11,395 nt of DNA, taken from contig JANBQC010000730.1 in NCBI GenBank assembly GCA_027576995.1, positions 1,119 to 12,513 of the forward strand, read 5' to 3'. Position numbers and translations under genes: made by a program. Shown piece after piece: positions 8,773 through 11,395 of the stretch. The stretch's first letter is position 1. Every line of letters starts with the position of its first letter. Source of the stretch: Dimargaris cristalligena (lineage: Eukaryota; Kickxellomycota; Dimargaritomycetes; Dimargaritales; Dimargaritaceae). The notes beneath the pieces were generated by a model that saw nothing but the letters and a program-made list of their open reading frames with translations, was not told where the DNA came from and did no database searches.

Positions 8773-8790
8773 GGGTGGATCCATCCACCC
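8773..8790. promoter_or_regulatory. 8-bp dyad next to the tandem repeat
   Basis: GGGTGGAT and ATCCACCC form perfect inverted arms separated by two bases, immediately before the 80-bp-period duplication. A protein-binding dyad is possible; no known factor is assigned. Confidence 0.3.
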
Positions 8791-8924
8791 ACTCAAATCC
8801 AGAGTTGCCAATTATGGTACATCTGCTGACTAATCAACCATCCCTGGCTCTGTCTCATACTTCTCTACCCACACATAACCAGCGTTGCCCATTATGGTAG
8901 CGCTGCTGACTAATCAACCACCCC
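8791..8924. repeat. Imperfect tandem duplication, 80-bp period
   Basis: Bases 8791-8844 and 8871-8924 match at 45 of 54 positions, offset by exactly 80 bp with no gaps. The best-kept core is CTGCTGACTAATCAACCA, at 8823-8840 and 8903-8920. It contains TGACTAATCA, an imperfect dyad with TGA and TCA half-sites as bound by AP-1/Yap-type bZIP proteins. The two decamers lie about 740 and 660 bp upstream of the ACR3 start. The offset is not a multiple of three, so a repeated coding unit is unlikely. Confidence 0.6.
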
Positions 8925-9188
8925 CCTTGATTGATGTCCAGCCGGCCCACCTTCCGGGCCATATTCACCAACAGGCACCGCGGACAGTAGCAGACCCGCT
9001 GATTTGCGGGTATTCTATGGACCATCTCGGCTGTAGCGGGTGGGACGGCACCTTGGAGACGAATATGTATATATAATCGAGCTGGTCCTCACTTATAATA
9101 CATTGAATTATAATCATTGTTTAAGGTGCCCAGAACCGTATTATTCCTCGCTACTAATATCCTATGCTTTTCTCTGTCACCGGTTCAG

Positions 9189-9479
9189 GCATATTCCCCG
9201 TCCACATTTACTAAAGGCTCTCTTCCAGATCAGACCCACGTGGCTGAGAAACCAATCGATTGGCGCAATATTAAGGTGAGGAGGGGTCGCTAGGTTGTAT
9301 CAAATTTGTGGGGGAAGATACTACTAGGCCATAGCTGGGTCTATCTATCAGATCAAACGGTCTTTTTTTCTTAAGTGTAAAATAGTGCACATTATGTGTC
9401 GAGTTAAGTTATCAACGACCTAGATTCTTTTTAGATTGTCCCAAGATACCACTCTTTCTTGGAGGTGAACCCTGTCTGA
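9189..9479 (+). CDS. Candidate exons of an unassigned small gene
   Basis: A segment at 9189-9275 is flanked by splice-like signals: TACTAAT at 9152-9158, then a pyrimidine-rich tract ending in CAG at 9186-9188, and AAG|GTGAGG after 9275. In one frame it reads 29 open codons, including GSLPDQTHVAEKPIDWRNIK. A possible next exon starts at 9435 after TTCTTTTTAG and keeps the frame for 14 codons (IVPRYHSFLEVNPV) before TGA at 9477-9479. I found no first exon with an ATG, the donor departs from the GTAAGT used by every other intron here, and the protein matches nothing I know. The segment could instead be part of the ACR3 leader or no gene at all. Confidence 0.22.
9252..9263. promoter_or_regulatory. 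Palindromic double CCAAT box
   Basis: CCAATCGATTGG is a perfect 12-bp palindrome made of a CCAAT box and its inverse, 313 bp upstream of the ACR3 start codon. CCAAT boxes bind the HAP/NF-Y complex in fungi. A regulatory role for ACR3 is inferred from position; the site also lies within the candidate exon at 9189-9275. Confidence 0.35.
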
Positions 9480-9576
9480 CCTCTACATACCCAAGTATGT
9501 CTGTGCCCCACATTTATACGTTGTACCACCAGTCCCGTTTTCTTTACACTTGCCCATTCCGGTCCATTGCCCCATA

Positions 9577-10833
9577 ATGGACTCCGTTCCAACCGCCTAC
9601 TCACCCGCGCCCCGGACTTCGGCCGAGAAGGAGAGGGGAGCTGACACTCCGTTCCTTTACCCCACAAAGGAAGCCGTCCAGCTGCTGCCAGTCGAGTCGG
9701 ACGCCCCTCCCCTGACCTTCGCCGCTCTATTCCGCTCCCTCTCCCTTACCGACAAACTCCTTCCCCTGCTTATCCTCATCGTCATCGTAGTCGGTGCCCT
9801 CATCGGCAACTACGTCCCCGCCGCCCATGAAAACCTCAACCGCATTCAAGTGAGCGAGGTTTCGCTGCCTCTGTTCATCGGCCTGCTCGTGATGATGTAC
9901 CCGGTGCTCTGCCACGTGGAATTCGAAAGCCTCGGGGCCTTGCTTAAACAGCGCGCCTTCTGGTACCATTTCCTGGTGTCTTTTATTTTCAATTGGCTCA
10001 TTGGACCCTTTGTCATGACCGGGTTGGCCTGGGCGACCTTGCCGGATTTGCCCGAGTACCGCACCGGGGTAATTTTGATTGGGCTGGCCCGGTGTATCGC
10101 CATGGTTCTTATTTGGAACCAGCTGGCCCATGGCCACCGCGAGTATTGTGCCCTACTGGTGGCCTTCAACTCCATACTCCAAATTGCCCTCTACGCCCCC
10201 CTCGCCCTCTTTTTCATCCGCGTGCTGGCCCCGGCCAGTGAGCGGGCCAACGGTAGCAACAGCCAAATGCACCTGAGCTACTGGGTGGTGGCCCGCAGTG
10301 TGCTGATCTTCCTCGGGGCTCCGCTAGGCGCCGCCATAATTACCCGCGTAGTGCTCCGGTATCTCTTGGGTCTGCGCCGCTGGTACGATGAGCGCTTTGT
10401 GCCGGCCATCAGCCCCTTGGCCCTGGTCGGCCTGCTCTTCACGATTTTGATTATGTTCATCTCGCAGGGTGGTCAAATCGTCGACAAAATAGGTTACGTG
10501 GCTCGTACGGGTGTGCCCCTACTCATTTATTTCCCCATTATGTTTAGCGGCACTTTTTATCTTTGCTACCGCTTGGGATTCACCTATGAACACTGCGTCA
10601 CCCAGTCCTTCACGTCCGCGAGTAACAATTTCGAATTGGCCATCGCCGTGGCCGTTGCTACCTATGGTCTGGACTCTGCCGAAGCTCTGGCTTCGGTGGT
10701 GGGGCCATTGATCGAGGTCCCGGTTTTACTGATCTTGGTCTACGCCTGTCTATGGCTGCGGGACCGGTGGTTCGATCGACTAACTAGTAAGCCTAAGTTT
10801 AGTCGCCAAAAGTACGAATTGGCGGCACCGTGA
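9577..10833 (+). CDS. ACR3: ACR3-type arsenite efflux transporter, intronless
   Basis: The product is 418 residues; yeast Acr3 is 404. Members of the ACR3 branch of the BART superfamily are ten-helix carriers that export arsenite (and in yeast antimonite) across the plasma membrane by proton exchange. The first 55 residues are hydrophilic and probably cytosolic; helices then begin near 61-79, 96-112, 129-153, 163-181, 190-215, 236-262, 276-296, 311-331, 348-371 and 375-393. The family hallmarks are present: MMYPVLCHVEFESL (106-119), GLARCIAMVLIWNQLA (169-184) with Arg172 and the essential Cys173, and NNFELAIAVAVA (350-361) with the conserved Glu353. The ATG at 9577 is used; the open frame extends nine codons upstream but only to a TTG. 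Unlike LUC7, COX23 and CaMKK it has no introns. No ACR2-type arsenate reductase or bZIP regulator gene is visible beside it, whereas in budding yeast these three genes are clustered. Confidence 0.95.
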   Translation: MDSVPTAYSPAPRTSAEKERGADTPFLYPTKEAVQLLPVESDAPPLTFAALFRSLSLTDKLLPLLILIVIVVGALIGNYVPAAHENLNRIQVSEVSLPLFIGLLVMMYPVLCHVEFESLGALLKQRAFWYHFLVSFIFNWLIGPFVMTGLAWATLPDLPEYRTGVILIGLARCIAMVLIWNQLAHGHREYCALLVAFNSILQIALYAPLALFFIRVLAPASERANGSNSQMHLSYWVVARSVLIFLGAPLGAAIITRVVLRYLLGLRRWYDERFVPAISPLALVGLLFTILIMFISQGGQIVDKIGYVARTGVPLLIYFPIMFSGTFYLCYRLGFTYEHCVTQSFTSASNNFELAIAVAVATYGLDSAEALASVVGPLIEVPVLLILVYACLWLRDRWFDRLTSKPKFSRQKYELAAP

Positions 10834-11395
10834 GGCTGTGATATAGATACTTACTCTTATTGAATTCTACTGTCCATTTTGTTTATATCGTATAAGGTGA
10901 AATGGATTTACATCTATTTCCGCATAAGCATTACGTGGCTAGTCATCGGGGTGATTCATATGCTAGTTAGTGCCACTAAAGACACGAAATTATAGACGGT
11001 GGTACGTCTAATGATAGGAGTGTTAAATAGCGATTAGAAAGAGCGTGTTTTATTAAAGGAATATGGAATCTGAAGTAGTAGAAGCGTTATGGATGCTAGT
11101 AAACCGGGGATCCAGGAAGTGCGGCCGATACACTGTTTATATGGCTGATGACTATCCTCGGATAAGAGCGCGGTGGTGTCCGCATATATTGTCGCCGGGC
11201 CTACTGGGATGCATATATCCCATTTGGGTCATCCACAGGTACTTCTGATGTAACGGCCTCAGAAGCGTTGGAGGTATCCAGGCATACTGGATTTCTGCGC
11301 CGGCCAAGGTCGGCCCCCGCTCTGGCTGTGGATGCAACAGGAGCAGTGACGTGTGGGCCGGATTTTGGAAAAAGGGGGTAGGTCTATGTCCTTCA
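10834..11395. other. ACR3 downstream region and GC-rich right edge
   Basis: Bases 10834-11160 are AT-rich with no gene seen and presumably hold the ACR3 3' end. From about 11165 the sequence becomes GC-rich and both strands stay open for 60-70 codons without a usable ATG. The + frame runs from 11166 to a TAG near 11380. One - strand frame runs from a stop close to the window edge down to a TAG near 11205. This may be the terminal exon of the next gene, but strand and product cannot be decided. Confidence 0.35.

Noticed and set aside
9727..10175. - strand frames opposite ACR3
   Set aside because: They are complement shadows of transmembrane codons. The + strand product carries all ACR3 family motifs.
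1..11395. CRISPR arrays, prophage, insertion sequences or bacterial operons
   Set aside because: No spaced identical repeats, transposase or integrase motifs or operon-like gene packing were seen, and spliceosomal introns show the DNA is eukaryotic.

Overview
This window looks like nuclear DNA of a fungus. It holds compact genes with short introns of about 150-280 nt, a fungal-type ACR3 arsenite exporter, a twin-CX9C COX23 homologue, a CaMKK-type kinase of the SNF1/AMPK-activating group, and a LUC7 splicing factor. All seven introns I could place begin with the same six bases, GTAAGT. I cannot name the species. An early-diverging (zygomycete-grade) lineage fits the intron style and the canonical CaMKK, but this is only an inference.

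Layout, left to right. A 145-bp segment bounded by perfect 21-bp inverted repeats starts the window (1-145). LUC7 runs on the + strand in five exons (712-2583). A 746-bp gap without a gene separates it from COX23, which converges on it from the - strand in two exons (3330-3836). The CaMKK gene follows on the same - strand in three exons (4584-6322). About 750 bp of AT-rich divergent promoter DNA lies between the CaMKK and an intronless + strand gene for a 316-residue protein that I do not recognise (7076-8026). A long gap (8027-9576) carries microsatellites, several dyads, an imperfect 80-bp-period tandem duplication and one candidate exon of an unassigned small gene. The intronless ACR3 gene (9577-10833) comes next. 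The right end (10834-11395) is mostly AT-rich and turns GC-rich at the edge, perhaps at the next gene.

The genes do not form one pathway. They are housekeeping or signalling functions side by side: U1 snRNP-dependent splice-site choice (LUC7), cytochrome oxidase biogenesis (COX23), energy/stress kinase signalling (CaMKK) and arsenite efflux (ACR3). There is no sign of a prophage, CRISPR array or bacterial operon. The most unusual items are the unrecognised protein, the Gly/Arg/Pro-rich insert in the kinase, the repeated TGACTAATCA decamer upstream of ACR3, the inverted-repeat element at the left edge, and a consensus 5' splice site inside the last coding exon of LUC7.
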